Below, piece by piece: positions 17,034 through 25,542 of a stretch of DNA of 54,880 bases. Both the position numbers and the translations under genes were made by a program. Each line of letters begins with the position of its first letter. Within the stretch, counting starts at the first letter, position 1. The DNA comes from an uncultured Verrucomicrobia subdivision 3 bacterium. Lineage in GTDB: Bacteria; Verrucomicrobiota; Verrucomicrobiia; Limisphaerales; UBA11358. The stretch covers positions 1 to 54,880 of the forward strand of contig CAIKKJ010000200.1 of assembly GCA_903827955.1 (NCBI GenBank), read 5' to 3'. Below the pieces are notes generated by a model. That model did no database searches and was not told the DNA's origin. It worked only from the letters and a program-made list of their open reading frames with translations.

Positions 17034-17663
17034 TTAAATGACCGCACACCAAGGCGACCAGACACCGGCGACCTGGTAGCGGCAGGAACAGTTTCCAAAA
17101 AGTTGCTCGCTTTGCGCCTGATTCGGAGGCAACAAATCGTAAGCGGCATCCGCAATATCCGCGCTGTCTGCCCAATCTTGAATTGTGCCAATGGAACCGT
17201 CATACCCATCGTTCTGTGCGAATCGCCAAACACTCGCCGCGACCGGAGCGGTGGCTTGATAATACCCACCGACCCGCGCCAGAGTTGGAGCGTCAAGAGG
17301 CGCAGGCGCATCATCCGGGCGCACGATGTTGCTATGCTTCGTCACTTCACGGCCCGTGGTATCAATGCCGACGATGTAATAAAGCTCACCGCCACCATCC
17401 GGCGCAAATTGCCGCGCATCGCCATAGCCCCAATAATCTTCAATCAGGATGTAGGTATTGCCGCCGTCTAGGCTCATCCATACATTCCACTTGTAGGGAT
17501 TCGGCAGGAGCCAATCCCATTGGAGCAAGTCGGGATAAGCCGCCCGCAACACCGGCGCGGGTTGCAGCCGGTGCTGGCGGCGTTCGTTCGTCAGCCATGC
17601 CCGCCGCTGGAGTGGAGTCCAGGGAGTGTTAGGGCGTGGATTTTGTGGCAGGGACTTTGGCAT
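17034..17663 (-). CDS. hypothetical phage structural-region protein
   Basis: The ATG at 17663 gives a 209-residue protein; a TTG at 17690 would add nine residues. The N-terminal part is Pro/Arg-rich, followed by Trp- and Tyr-rich strands (NPYKWNVWMSLDGGNTYILI, about 60-80) and an Asp/Ala-rich C-terminal half. No family is recognised. The beta-rich composition and its position between capsid-associated genes suggest a virion surface or adaptor protein. Confidence 0.55.
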   Translation of the reverse strand: MPKSLPQNPRPNTPWTPLQRRAWLTNERRQHRLQPAPVLRAAYPDLLQWDWLLPNPYKWNVWMSLDGGNTYILIEDYWGYGDARQFAPDGGGELYYIVGIDTTGREVTKHSNIVRPDDAPAPLDAPTLARVGGYYQATAPVAASVWRFAQNDGYDGSIGTIQDWADSADIADAAYDLLPPNQAQSEQLFGNCSCRYQVAGVWSPWCAVI

Positions 17664-17805
17664 CGTCAGGCTTGGCTTTGGCCGGTTCAACCTCTGGCGT
17701 TTCCACCACAGGTTGAACCGGCGCGGCCTTGGTCGGAATCGGCGGAACTTCCGGCTCGATCAGCGGACGCCGCTTTCGCCGAATGATGGGAAACAAGCCG
17801 TCCAT
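17629..17805 (-). CDS. 58-residue Pro/Lys/Val-rich protein
   Basis: The short frame starts MDGLFPIIRRKRR and continues as a Pro/Val/Glu/Ala-rich, probably disordered chain ending KSTP. It overlaps the start of the next gene by about 35 bp. Position and spacing fit a small phage accessory protein. The function is unknown. Confidence 0.5.
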   Translation of the reverse strand: MDGLFPIIRRKRRPLIEPEVPPIPTKAAPVQPVVETPEVEPAKAKPDDAKVPATKSTP

Positions 17806-17808
17806 GAT

Positions 17809-18036
17809 TCAAATGGCGTTCGCGCCGATGGCGACCTGTTTCCAGTTTGTGCCGTCCGAAATGGCGAGGCACGGCACGGAGCCAGTGCCGCCAGCGGACA
17901 GGTAGATGATGCGACGAGGAAATTTCGCCGCCGTGACACCAGCAGCGACCGCCGCCGCGACGTTGGTAAATGTCGGCGGCTGGATTTGTTCGCCGCTGCG
18001 GATGCGTTCAAAACTGCGAGGAATAAGTTTGCCCAT
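17809..18036 (-). CDS. small structural-region protein, possible head decoration protein
   Basis: The ATG at 18036 gives 75 residues, MGKLIPRSFERIRSG onward. Residues about 20-70 read as a beta-rich domain with an Ala-rich helix and GGTGSVPCLAISDGTNWKQV, a pattern common to small phage head or fibre-tip beta proteins. An upstream frame to 18147 overlaps the intergenic region and is rejected. It lies directly after the capsid gene, the usual place for a decoration protein, but no family match is claimed. Confidence 0.55.
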   Translation of the reverse strand: MGKLIPRSFERIRSGEQIQPPTFTNVAAAVAAGVTAAKFPRRIIYLSAGGTGSVPCLAISDGTNWKQVAIGANAI

Positions 18037-18086
18037 AATGTTAATTGGTAAGGCGGCGTGCCGGCGCGAACCGGCACGCCATTGGT

Positions 18087-19097
18087 TTAGATGTTGTGAG
18101 TGACCGCCACGACCGGGACGTTTTTGTTTTCCCAAACGCGCACCCAATTCGCGGCCGTTTCCAGTTCGGTGTTCGTCGGATTCGCGCCCGCGACACTCGC
18201 GCTGGTGAACTTCACGCCACGCGGATGCAGGATGAAGCGGCGACGGTTCACGAGGATCGTGTCGCTGTTCAGCGCATCACGCGCCATTTCCATGCCTTCC
18301 GTGCCGTGACCGCCCTCGACGGGAGCGCCATTCAAATCGGCGAAGCCCATGCCGAATGCACCGGGACCGAACAGGTAGGTCGTATAGACCACGCCGTCAG
18401 TCGTGCCAGTGCGCGACGGGCAACCGTCATCCACGATGACGCGCCGACCTTGGAACGTCTTGATTTGAGTTTTGCCCTCGCTGTCAGGGATGAAGTCAAT
18501 CAAGTCCAGTTTCCGCAGCGCGGCTTCCGTCGCCGAGTGCATCGCCACGGCCACGAGCCGGTCGCCGCGATCACCAAGCCGTTGCGTCGCGTCCACGAAG
18601 GTTGCGCCGTTCAAGCGCGTGGCGGTCGTTTGCGCGGCAACGCTTTCACTGTGAATCGCCAACAGGTTGCCCGCCATGCTGCCCGCCGCGAATACACCCT
18701 TCAGCGAGCTGATGAGCATATATTGATTCTGGCGGTTCCAGTAATCGGCGATGAAGTCCGCCAGTGCCAGCGCGGGATCATCACCGGCGACTTGCGTTGC
18801 CAGATGATTCCACGACCACGCATTGCCGTCGTTGTGGATGCGGGCGATGTCCTGGTCAGCCACCAACTTCGCCGGCACGAGCGGTGCCGAATCAGAAAGC
18901 GGCTGCCGGTTGCCCGTCAGGTCATTCCAGTGGGGCATGTTGACTTGCGTGCCGCCGAGGGTGGCGCGTTCGTCATAGTCCGGCGTGCGGATGACAATGC
19001 CGGATTGGAACAGGTCGGATTTTTCCGACGTGCGTTGAAGGACGTAGCCAGCGAATTGCGCTGGCACGATGATGTCTGCAAGTTGTGTCTTTGCCAT
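18087..19097 (-). CDS. major capsid protein
   Basis: The 336-residue protein has the size, composition and context of an HK97-fold major capsid protein. It begins AKTQLADIIVPAQFAGYVLQ and includes TYLFGPGAFGMGFAD near the C-terminal third and a final beta-rich segment ending THNI. It lies after the scaffold and portal genes in the standard order. Neighbouring small genes are head-associated. I cannot choose between HK97 subfamilies by eye. Confidence 0.8.
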   Translation of the reverse strand: MAKTQLADIIVPAQFAGYVLQRTSEKSDLFQSGIVIRTPDYDERATLGGTQVNMPHWNDLTGNRQPLSDSAPLVPAKLVADQDIARIHNDGNAWSWNHLATQVAGDDPALALADFIADYWNRQNQYMLISSLKGVFAAGSMAGNLLAIHSESVAAQTTATRLNGATFVDATQRLGDRGDRLVAVAMHSATEAALRKLDLIDFIPDSEGKTQIKTFQGRRVIVDDGCPSRTGTTDGVVYTTYLFGPGAFGMGFADLNGAPVEGGHGTEGMEMARDALNSDTILVNRRRFILHPRGVKFTSASVAGANPTNTELETAANWVRVWENKNVPVVAVTHNI

Positions 19098-19122
19098 AAT
19101 TCAGAATTTTTGTTGTGACCGC

Positions 19123-19869
19123 TTACGCCGCCGCCTTGAGGCGAGCAGCAAGTTGCGGATCGGTTTTTTGGATCTTCATTTGCTCCGTGAGATTCCAAGT
19201 CTCCTTGCGGAATGGATTGCGCACGGACCGGTTGCCAGCCCCACCGGAGCCAGAGCCAGCAGCACCGCTACCAGCGTTTGCCTCGAACAAGTGCGGCGCG
19301 TCGGACACCAACGCATCCACCCATTCAGCCAAAGTCATCGGCGACACGCCGTCCTTGCCCATGCGGGCAGTCTGGCCGTCCGCCTCGAAAGCCTGGGGAA
19401 CTCCGTTCACCAGCTTGAAATTTGTGCGCGCTCGCGACGTGATGTCAGGAATCGCCGTCGGGCGCAGACCACGCTTGGTCGCTTCACTCACGACGGCTTG
19501 GTCAATTTGAATCGCCGTCAGGCGACCATGCAGCGCGTCACGTTCAGCGACGACCGGCGCATGGACTTTGTCCAATTCAGCCTTGAGCCGGGCAGCCACG
19601 ACCTTGTCCACTTCGCCGGCCTTGATCTGCGCGGCTTCCTCCAGCTTGCGTTTCTCATCCGCGAGCTGACGCACGGCGTCAGGGTCAATGCCTTCAAATT
19701 TCTTGAGTTGGTTCGTGAGCGTGATGTTGTTCTGTCGGAACTCGTCCAGCTTGGTCTGGCTCACGACGCCATCGGCGTCCAGTGTCCAAGCACCATCGCG
19801 CTCGACGTAGAAGGGTTGATGTTCAGCAGGAATTTCCTGCTTGGTTTGATATTTGAATTTCAGGGGCAT
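19123..19869 (-). CDS. phage scaffolding protein
   Basis: The 248-residue protein is acidic and helical, with a central coiled-coil-like region (LADEKRKLEEAAQIKAGEVDK, about 69-89), a Gly/Ser-rich segment (about 195-212) and a positively charged C-terminus. This is the expected plan for an internal scaffolding protein that binds capsid with its C-terminus. It lies between the portal and capsid genes, the usual place. Confidence 0.75.
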   Translation of the reverse strand: MPLKFKYQTKQEIPAEHQPFYVERDGAWTLDADGVVSQTKLDEFRQNNITLTNQLKKFEGIDPDAVRQLADEKRKLEEAAQIKAGEVDKVVAARLKAELDKVHAPVVAERDALHGRLTAIQIDQAVVSEATKRGLRPTAIPDITSRARTNFKLVNGVPQAFEADGQTARMGKDGVSPMTLAEWVDALVSDAPHLFEANAGSGAAGSGSGGAGNRSVRNPFRKETWNLTEQMKIQKTDPQLAARLKAAA

Positions 19870-19872
19870 AAA

Positions 19873-21396
19873 TCAGGCTAGTGGTTGTGGTGTTTCGCTT
19901 TTGCTGGCAGGCATCGGCGGCTTGACCGCGACCGGTGCAGTCGGTGGCTTCTGCGTTGCCAGCAGTTTGATTTCTTCATCGTTGGTGCGACCAGGTGCGA
20001 TGACTTCACCCGCACGGAACAAGTCGAGCATGGTTGCCTGACTGATTGCGCCAGCTTGCCATGCGGCGACCAGCGCGGTGATTTCCAGTGCCGACATGCC
20101 GGTGATGCTGAAGTCAGTATTCAGCGTTGCCAGCACGAGGTCTGGGCCGATGGCGTCAGGAATGGTTTCAGTGGAGTTCCACCAATAGACCCAGCGCAGC
20201 GCATGAGTCAGCGACGAGCTGATGCTGAGAGACACGGTGTTGAGAATGGAGTTCTCGCCACTCTGACGGAGTTCGATGGCCGCAGCGGTTTCGCCGACGC
20301 GCTTGCGGGATTCCAGCATCCGCGTGCCGAGGACGGCCATCAGTTGCTCGTCACGATCCATCGCGCGCTCGAAGGTGGACAGACCTTGACCGTGAAATTC
20401 CAGATAGCCAGCCGTCGCGCCCGGCGCTTCGGCGACCCATGCGGTGCTGCTACCAATCCGCAGCGAAGAATTTTTATCGAAGCCACTGACCCATGCCGTC
20501 GGCAGGGCGGTGAAGTGCATCCCGTGTTTGTAGTCCGCATTGAGACGGTAGTGATCGAGATTGACGGCGATGATGTCTTCCAGCGGAATCTTGTCCACGT
20601 CCGGCAGAGAGTGACGCGGGCCGTGAAAGACGAATGGAATCAGCGGGAGAGGTTTGCCAAGACGCAGCGGCGTGATGGTGTCAGTCAGTTTCCATTTCTT
20701 TTTTGCGCGGCTGCGGTTGCCGTTGGGACTTTGACCGTCAGGCAGGTATTGCCAGATTTCGACTTGGTAAGACCAGTCAGCTTTCGTTTGGTCAGACTGA
20801 CTTTGCGACGGGACGAGTTTCAGCACACGAAGTTGCTGGATGACTTCCGGCTCATACGGGTCAGCTTCAGCGACAGCGGTTTTACTGGTTTCCTTGAGGA
20901 CGACCAGCGTGATGACATTGCGACCATTGACCCGTTCCGTGTGCCAGTTGATGATGTCCTCAGCAGAATAGGCGACCGCGTAGGCACGTTTTTCAGCATC
21001 TTCGTTCCAGTCAATCAGCGTGCCGGCCCGACCGACGTTGATGATTTCCGTGACCAGTTTCTTGGTGAAGGCAGACAGTGGCGTGCCGAGCATGTCGGCA
21101 TCTTCGACGAATGAGGTGAGTGCAGCGGTGATACCATTGTTGGCCTCGGGAAGTTTGAAGTTTGGATCACGACGGAAGATTAGACCGACGTAGCCATCAG
21201 CGGTGCGAGCCGAAGCGTTGAAGAATGAAGCACGGTTTTTGTAGGCGAGATATTCCTTGTCGTCCTGACTGTCGAGACGTGGCAGATACTTTTCCCCAGC
21301 CGCTTTTACAGCATCTTCACCGCCGAAGACATCACGAGCACGTTGCCACGCAAGGATGTTGGCGTCGTATTCCAGATGTGTAGAGTTGACCGGCAC
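19873..21396 (-). CDS. phage portal protein (DUF4055 type)
   Basis: The 507-residue protein resembles portal proteins of the DUF4055 group. It has an early DKEYLAYKNRASFFNASARTADGYVGLIF segment, an ELRQSGENSILNT region in the C-terminal half, and a Pro/Lys-rich tail. Portals form the dodecameric ring through which DNA is packaged. GTG at 21396 is the first good start. It opens the leftward head-gene run, and the A/T-rich 21397-21603 gap upstream is the likely promoter region. Confidence 0.8.
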   Translation of the reverse strand: MPVNSTHLEYDANILAWQRARDVFGGEDAVKAAGEKYLPRLDSQDDKEYLAYKNRASFFNASARTADGYVGLIFRRDPNFKLPEANNGITAALTSFVEDADMLGTPLSAFTKKLVTEIINVGRAGTLIDWNEDAEKRAYAVAYSAEDIINWHTERVNGRNVITLVVLKETSKTAVAEADPYEPEVIQQLRVLKLVPSQSQSDQTKADWSYQVEIWQYLPDGQSPNGNRSRAKKKWKLTDTITPLRLGKPLPLIPFVFHGPRHSLPDVDKIPLEDIIAVNLDHYRLNADYKHGMHFTALPTAWVSGFDKNSSLRIGSSTAWVAEAPGATAGYLEFHGQGLSTFERAMDRDEQLMAVLGTRMLESRKRVGETAAAIELRQSGENSILNTVSLSISSSLTHALRWVYWWNSTETIPDAIGPDLVLATLNTDFSITGMSALEITALVAAWQAGAISQATMLDLFRAGEVIAPGRTNDEEIKLLATQKPPTAPVAVKPPMPASKSETPQPLA

Positions 21397-21603
21397 GCGG
21401 CGACTCTAGCATTGGTTTTCTTGTTAACTTCCCCACCATCAAAGTCGGACACGAATAGACACGCACGATATGATTTTAATACCGAACACAAACGAATAAT
21501 TTTTTGCAAAATAAAGTTTGACGGTTTCTTGAGCAACCAAATCGCGCGTTTATGTTCATCCACCGGAGGCACTCAAATCCCCATGTGCATAAAGGATATT
21601 TAT

Positions 21604-22341
21604 TTATCCTTGAGTGTCCTCCTTTTTAAGGAGTCCCGCATTGATGACCTCCTTATCAAAATTAGCAACAAGGGCTTTTATTGAACTTCGCAGCCCGTCA
21701 ATAAATGTGGAGTTCAGAACAACATAACCGTTTTGAACAGGAATATTTTTGTGCGCGGCTTTGTATTCAGGGGTTACTTTACCGTCGGAATGGACCAGAA
21801 AATGGCGTATCTCAAGGTATGGCAATGCTGCATGAATAAGAGTCATATCAACATTGAGCGCCAGTTTGTTGGCCATTTTCTCCAGAAGTTTTAACGTGCT
21901 TTTCTCTGACTCAAGCGATTGAAAAACCGAGTCCGTTACCATCTTGCAAACTGCGTCCCAATTTCCTAATTCAAGAACGGTTTTCGCATCTACTTTGAAA
22001 GAATGTTCTCCGATGATACGGCCCGCATTGAAACCGTTTTTTGATGCCTGCTCAAGAATCGTTCGCAGATAATGAGTCAGCTCTTCGTAGACGTCTTTAA
22101 TATATGAAGAGTAAACTGATGATCTCAAATGCGTCATGACAAGTGTGCGGCTTCCATTCGAGTTTCGTCGCCTCGCAATATGTGCATGCTTTGTAGAATC
22201 AACGTTTTTAAGAATATATTTTGAGGCAGATTCAGTAAGATCTCCGTTTTCGACACCTATGCGAAGAACTTCAATCAGTTCCAAATCATCGTCGAAGTAA
22301 ATCAGTTTTTGTTGGAGTGCATGGTATGCTTTCGATTTCAT
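21604..22341 (-). CDS. HEPN-type protein, possible abortive-infection factor
   Basis: The 245-residue protein is helical with a C-terminal motif EIRHFLVHSDGKV that contains R-x4-H (R, HFLV, H), the catalytic signature of many HEPN RNases. The rest matches no family I can name with certainty. It is clearly more A/T-rich than its neighbours and stands alone between the head genes and the structured non-coding region, which suggests a recently gained cargo gene. A toxic RNase acting upon infection is a reasonable inference. No antitoxin is adjacent. Confidence 0.6.
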   Translation of the reverse strand: MKSKAYHALQQKLIYFDDDLELIEVLRIGVENGDLTESASKYILKNVDSTKHAHIARRRNSNGSRTLVMTHLRSSVYSSYIKDVYEELTHYLRTILEQASKNGFNAGRIIGEHSFKVDAKTVLELGNWDAVCKMVTDSVFQSLESEKSTLKLLEKMANKLALNVDMTLIHAALPYLEIRHFLVHSDGKVTPEYKAAHKNIPVQNGYVVLNSTFIDGLRSSIKALVANFDKEVINAGLLKKEDTQG

Positions 22342-23046
22342 AATTACTTAATTTCCACACAGCATAGGGAAAAATGAGTTCGCTGTCGCTCAACATTTTT
22401 TAGTTCGCGCTTTGCGAATGCGACGCGCTCAACCAAGACGAACGCGCTCCAATTCACGGTTTCCATTTGCGAACGTTGTGCGGAGGTTTTTTAGCTCGCT
22501 GCGCTCGGAAAATTGTCCCGCACATCAGGCGCGTGCGCGGATGCCTGACGCTCATGCTGGCGGCGGCGGCTAACGCCACCGCGACGCCAGCACCGGCACG
22601 CCTTCACGGGTTTACGAACGTCACACTCGGCGTGCCTTTCGCTACAGCGCGCACGCGGCGAACGTCGCAGGTTCTCGAACGGTTGCCGCGCGATCCAACC
22701 ATTCAGGTTGGCGGATGGTTTGGCGCGCTGTCAGGCATTGAAACCTCGTCGCTTCGCTCCTCGCTTGGGCGAACCATCGCGATGCTTCCGGTTCGCCTTT
22801 TGGTTTCAGCACGGGAACAGCCAAGACCCGGCGTCACCGAGCCGACACTTGCGCTCGTGCCTCGCGCCAAGCATCGGCACGCTTCCGCCCGCGCCCGTGA
22901 CTGACTCACCATTTTCCGCCCGCTCCATTCGCTACCGCACTCCGCTACACAGATTTCGCGGGATGCTCCCGCTCATTCCGACGGCCGCAAATTGCCGAGA
23001 CAGTCAGGAAAACATCGGGCGCGTCCCACAGATGCAAACAACCAGA

Positions 23047-23160
23047 GGCCGCGAGACTTCGTCCGGCCAAGGCGTCAGCAATACGGCGCGAGGCTTCGCC
23101 TATCGCCGAAGACAGCAGCAATAGCCCGCGATGCTTCGCACGGGCAAGGCATCAGCAATA
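23047..23160. repeat. tandem array of three covarying hairpins with a conserved 15-base spacer
   Basis: Three units follow the same plan: a 5-bp outer stem, the bases CGA, a 3-bp inner stem, the loop TTC, and the closing strands. Outer stems are GGCCG/CGGCC, CGGCG/CGCCG and GCCCG/CGGGC. Inner stems are GAC/GTC, GGC/GCC and TGC/GCA. Each hairpin is followed by a 15-base spacer close to aaggcgtcagcaata. The bases change but pairing is kept, which implies selection on structure. Confidence 0.8.
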
Positions 23161-23386
23161 GTCGCGGTGACGGTCCAGCTTTCGCGGCGCTCCGCAGGCT
23201 GCGCTTGCGAAACTGGCCGACGCCGCTGGCAAAACCAGATTGGTCTGACACTTCGCCGCCAGACTGCGCGCAGGACTTGCAGCCGCGCCCATGCGCCCAG
23301 CGCGTCGCCGTCCTCGCGCTCCGTTCTGCCGTCGAAGAGTCAGAAATTTTGGCTTCGCGCTGGCGCGACTCGCCCCCGGTATTTTT

Positions 23387-23759
23387 GCGGCCACAGTGAA
23401 AAACGAAGTCCCCAACGCGGCGCGGTTGGCATGAAGGAACAGCCGACGCTACGCTTCTCACTGCGTTGCGAGGCTGGGCGTCGGCTTTGCTTACGAGACC
23501 GCACACAACACACATTGTCCGTTTGGTCGTTCCTCCCACCTTAATTCTTTTCGGCACGACAACTCCCCGTGCCGGGACCCTTCGTGCCGGAATTAAGGTC
23601 AGACAATGTGGCGTTGTGCGCAATCCCGCCGCTGCACTGTCACGCTGACTGCTAATCCGCACCTCGCATTCGTGCGGGCAGTCAGCGCGCCAGTTGGCGG
23701 GCATCCTTCATGCCAACCGCGCCGCTGTTACCCATGCAGCCAATGCAAAACGTGGCCGC
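23387..23759. repeat. large nested inverted repeat (about 370 bp) with side hairpins
   Basis: Outer arms gcggccac (23387) and gtggccgc (23752) enclose a perfect 22-bp inverted repeat (23417-23438 with 23704-23725). Inside are a 9-bp hairpin (23441/23478), a central stem built from 23511-23519/23602-23610, 23539-23547/23590-23598 and 23552-23559/23582-23589, and a 10-bp hairpin (23643/23678) with an inner 6-bp stem. It would fold into a branched, cloverleaf-like structure. Confidence 0.8.
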
Positions 23760-24031
23760 TGATCAAAATGGTTTCACTTCGTTCCAAGTGAGTTTGCTCG
23801 CGTTGCTCGAAAATTAAATGGGTTGGTTTTTTGTGTGGGCAGCTTCGTTTTCAAGTCCGGTTTTTTCTGCTCCTGCGTCCCTGCCGTCGCCCTCATGGCG
23901 TCAGCCGGGGTGCCAGCCCGCCCACTCACGGTTCCCTCTAAAGACTACTCCCGTGGGGGAGGGCTGGGGCTGACGCTGTTTCATGAAGGGCGACGGACGA
24001 AGACGCACAGCAGAGCAGTAAAAAAAAGACT

Positions 24032-24451
24032 ATGAAAACTACATCACAAAAAAATAACTCTGGGCTCGGGAGCAAATCCGCACAGTTGAGCAGCACACCG
24101 ACACCGACCGCCGCGCCGCAGGCGCAGCCGGAAAAGAAAGACAATCGCTTGCCGATTGACACCGAGGCACGGAAGAAAAACCGCACCTTGCCCACTGAAA
24201 AAGTTTTGGCCTTGCTCCAGCAGCAAGACCGCCGCTTGTGGGAGTTGGCCGAGGTTGTCGGCAAGTGGATTTGGGTTTCGTTCACCGAGCAGCCCGCGCC
24301 CACCGTCCGCCAGACTTTGGCGCAGCTTGGTTTCCATTGGAATCGCGAGCGCCAAGCGTGGCAGCACCCGTGCGGTCAGTTCCGCTTGCGCGGTTTCCAA
24401 GACCCCCGCGAGAAGTATTCCACCTATCACCCCGCCGAGGCTGCCAACTGA
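24032..24451 (+). CDS. accessory protein with a Trp-rich mobile-element domain
   Basis: The 139-residue product has a disordered Ser/Thr/Pro/Gln-rich N-terminus (1-55). A compact C-terminal domain follows (about 75-125) containing GKWIWVSFTEQP, then LGFHWNRERQAWQHPCG. This type of segment occurs in accessory proteins of plasmids, integrative elements and phages, but its function is not known to me. It opens a rightward run of four small genes, divergent from the head genes across the hairpin-rich region. Confidence 0.55.
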   Translation: MKTTSQKNNSGLGSKSAQLSSTPTPTAAPQAQPEKKDNRLPIDTEARKKNRTLPTEKVLALLQQQDRRLWELAEVVGKWIWVSFTEQPAPTVRQTLAQLGFHWNRERQAWQHPCGQFRLRGFQDPREKYSTYHPAEAAN

Positions 24452-24510
24452 CGCACACGGGGCGGCAGCTATGCCGCCCCACACATTCACCAGACTTTCA
24501 CCATATTTTT

Positions 24511-24726
24511 ATGACCAACACTTACACCCTACGCGCTGGCGATGTCGTCGAGTATGCCGGCCAGCCGTGTCGAGTCATCCGCGTCAGTGAGTCCGCCGCC
24601 GTTGTCGCAGTGATTCAAAAGCCGCGCACCATCAAGCCGCGATTCGGCAAGCCCGTCACCATCCAGCCCGCGCCCAAGCACGCTTGGATTTCTCCCAACT
24701 CCGAAATTCCCATCCTTAACCGCTGA
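24511..24726 (+). CDS. small hypothetical protein (71 residues)
   Basis: MTNTYTLRAGDVVEYAGQPCRVIRV begins a short beta-rich protein of the SH3-barrel-like type (GDVVEY-G-PCRVI). This plan is seen in small RNA- or DNA-contacting proteins, but no specific role is supported. It is the second of four small rightward genes with 4- to 60-bp spacings. Longer frames upstream in the same phase belong to the preceding gene's region. Confidence 0.55.
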   Translation: MTNTYTLRAGDVVEYAGQPCRVIRVSESAAVVAVIQKPRTIKPRFGKPVTIQPAPKHAWISPNSEIPILNR

Positions 24727-24730
24727 TTTT

Positions 24731-24979
24731 ATGTGCATCGCAGCCGCAGAATTTTCCAATGTCGGCCCGTTTCGCGCCGTGTATTTCGACGGCCCGCAGT
24801 CCGACCGCGACCACGAAGGCGAAGAAATTCCCGCGTGGACGGTGTTTGTCGGCGACGCCGACGCCGAGCCAGTCGGCCAGATTTACACGCTCCACCATTT
24901 TAAGAGCGCCGAGCTTTTGGCCTATCGCATGGCCGAAGACCGCCGCCTTGACCTCATCCACGACGCCAGCCCCGCTTGA
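24731..24979 (+). CDS. small hypothetical protein (82 residues)
   Basis: The short acidic protein starts MCIAAAEFSNVGPFRAVYFDG and ends IHDASPA, with a probable small alpha-beta domain. It lies 4 bp after the preceding gene and 4 bp before the DUF6573-like gene, so the four genes are one transcript. No family is recognised. Such early-region proteins often modulate host or other-phage functions. Confidence 0.55.
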   Translation: MCIAAAEFSNVGPFRAVYFDGPQSDRDHEGEEIPAWTVFVGDADAEPVGQIYTLHHFKSAELLAYRMAEDRRLDLIHDASPA

Positions 24980-24983
24980 TTTT

Positions 24984-25394
24984 ATGAACACACCACAAAA
25001 CGAAAACACGGACTCGCCTTTCGGCGATGTCATTTACAGCTACACCCGCAAGCAGGCCGTCGCCGACGGCGTGCAAGTCGAAGTCACCAAAACCGCGCAG
25101 GAAGCCGGAATCAAGTTTCCGGTGTTCCTGACACGGACGGTGTTTGATTCATTCGTCGCCGTGCCGGATGGCGTGACCGGCCAAGATGAAGCCGGACGCC
25201 TTTGGGACATTTGCTGGATGTTGCGCTTTGCCATCGCCCGCAGTCACGGCCACACCGACCGCTTGCCGGTGGCCTTGTATGTTCGCAACGACAACGCCCG
25301 CGCCAAGCTCATCAAGTTGATTGCCAGTTGCGGCGCACTGGACATTGACGACCCGCAGCCCGCCATCACGGTGATGATGCCGGACGAAGATTGA
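24984..25394 (+). CDS. DUF6573-like protein
   Basis: The 136-residue protein starts MNTPQNENTDSPFG and then shows the DUF6573-like pattern: DVIYSYTRKQAVADGVQVEV, AGIKFPVFLTRTVFDSFV and GRLWDICWMLRFA. This family is common in plasmids and integrative elements and has no settled function. It ends the rightward run; a GC-rich hairpin lies 15 bp downstream. Confidence 0.7.
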   Translation: MNTPQNENTDSPFGDVIYSYTRKQAVADGVQVEVTKTAQEAGIKFPVFLTRTVFDSFVAVPDGVTGQDEAGRLWDICWMLRFAIARSHGHTDRLPVALYVRNDNARAKLIKLIASCGALDIDDPQPAITVMMPDED

Positions 25395-25409
25395 CCGACA
25401 GACAATCAC

Positions 25410-25436
25410 GCGCCCGTTGCCTACCGCTGCGGGCGC
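25410..25436 (+). terminator. hairpin after the rightward accessory genes
   Basis: GCGCCCG and CGGGCGC form a 7-bp GC stem with a 13-base loop, followed by AAAAAATTTT. It lies 15 bp after the DUF6573-like stop and before the convergent terminase gene. The classic T run is short and preceded by A, so termination is likely but not certain. Confidence 0.45.
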
Positions 25437-25542
25437 AAAAAATTTTCGCGGCTTCGCCGGTTGGCTCGCCGCGCATCCAGGATTTTTCTGGTGCTACGCG
25501 CACCAGACCGCGCCAAAGGGTTTCAACCCTCTGGACTCCAGT

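Larger units (their letters stand above)
22380..23760. other. GC-rich non-coding stretch packed with hairpins
   Basis: For about 1.4 kb no convincing gene is present; the open frames here are overlapping and lack family features. Instead the sequence is a chain of inverted repeats. Examples are ttcgc/gcgaa (22403-22418), caggc/gcctg, ggcgaacc/ggttcgcc and cggga/tcccg. It also holds a tandem hairpin array at 23047-23160 and a large nested palindrome at 23387-23759. It lies between the leftward head genes and the rightward accessory genes. Confidence 0.75.

Noticed and set aside
18045-21114. Long plus-strand open frames opposite capsid and portal genes
   Set aside because: They are antisense shadows with Arg/His-rich translations and no family features.
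23047-23160. Tandem hairpins as a CRISPR array
   Set aside because: The variable part is the paired stem, not an unrelated spacer, and the unit number is only three. No cas gene is present. The changes keep base-pairing, which CRISPR spacers would not do.
22467-23704. Several 60- to 210-codon open frames in the hairpin-rich region
   Set aside because: They overlap on both strands, are Arg/Pro/Ala-rich and follow the GC bias of the hairpins. No motif or consistent frame supports coding.
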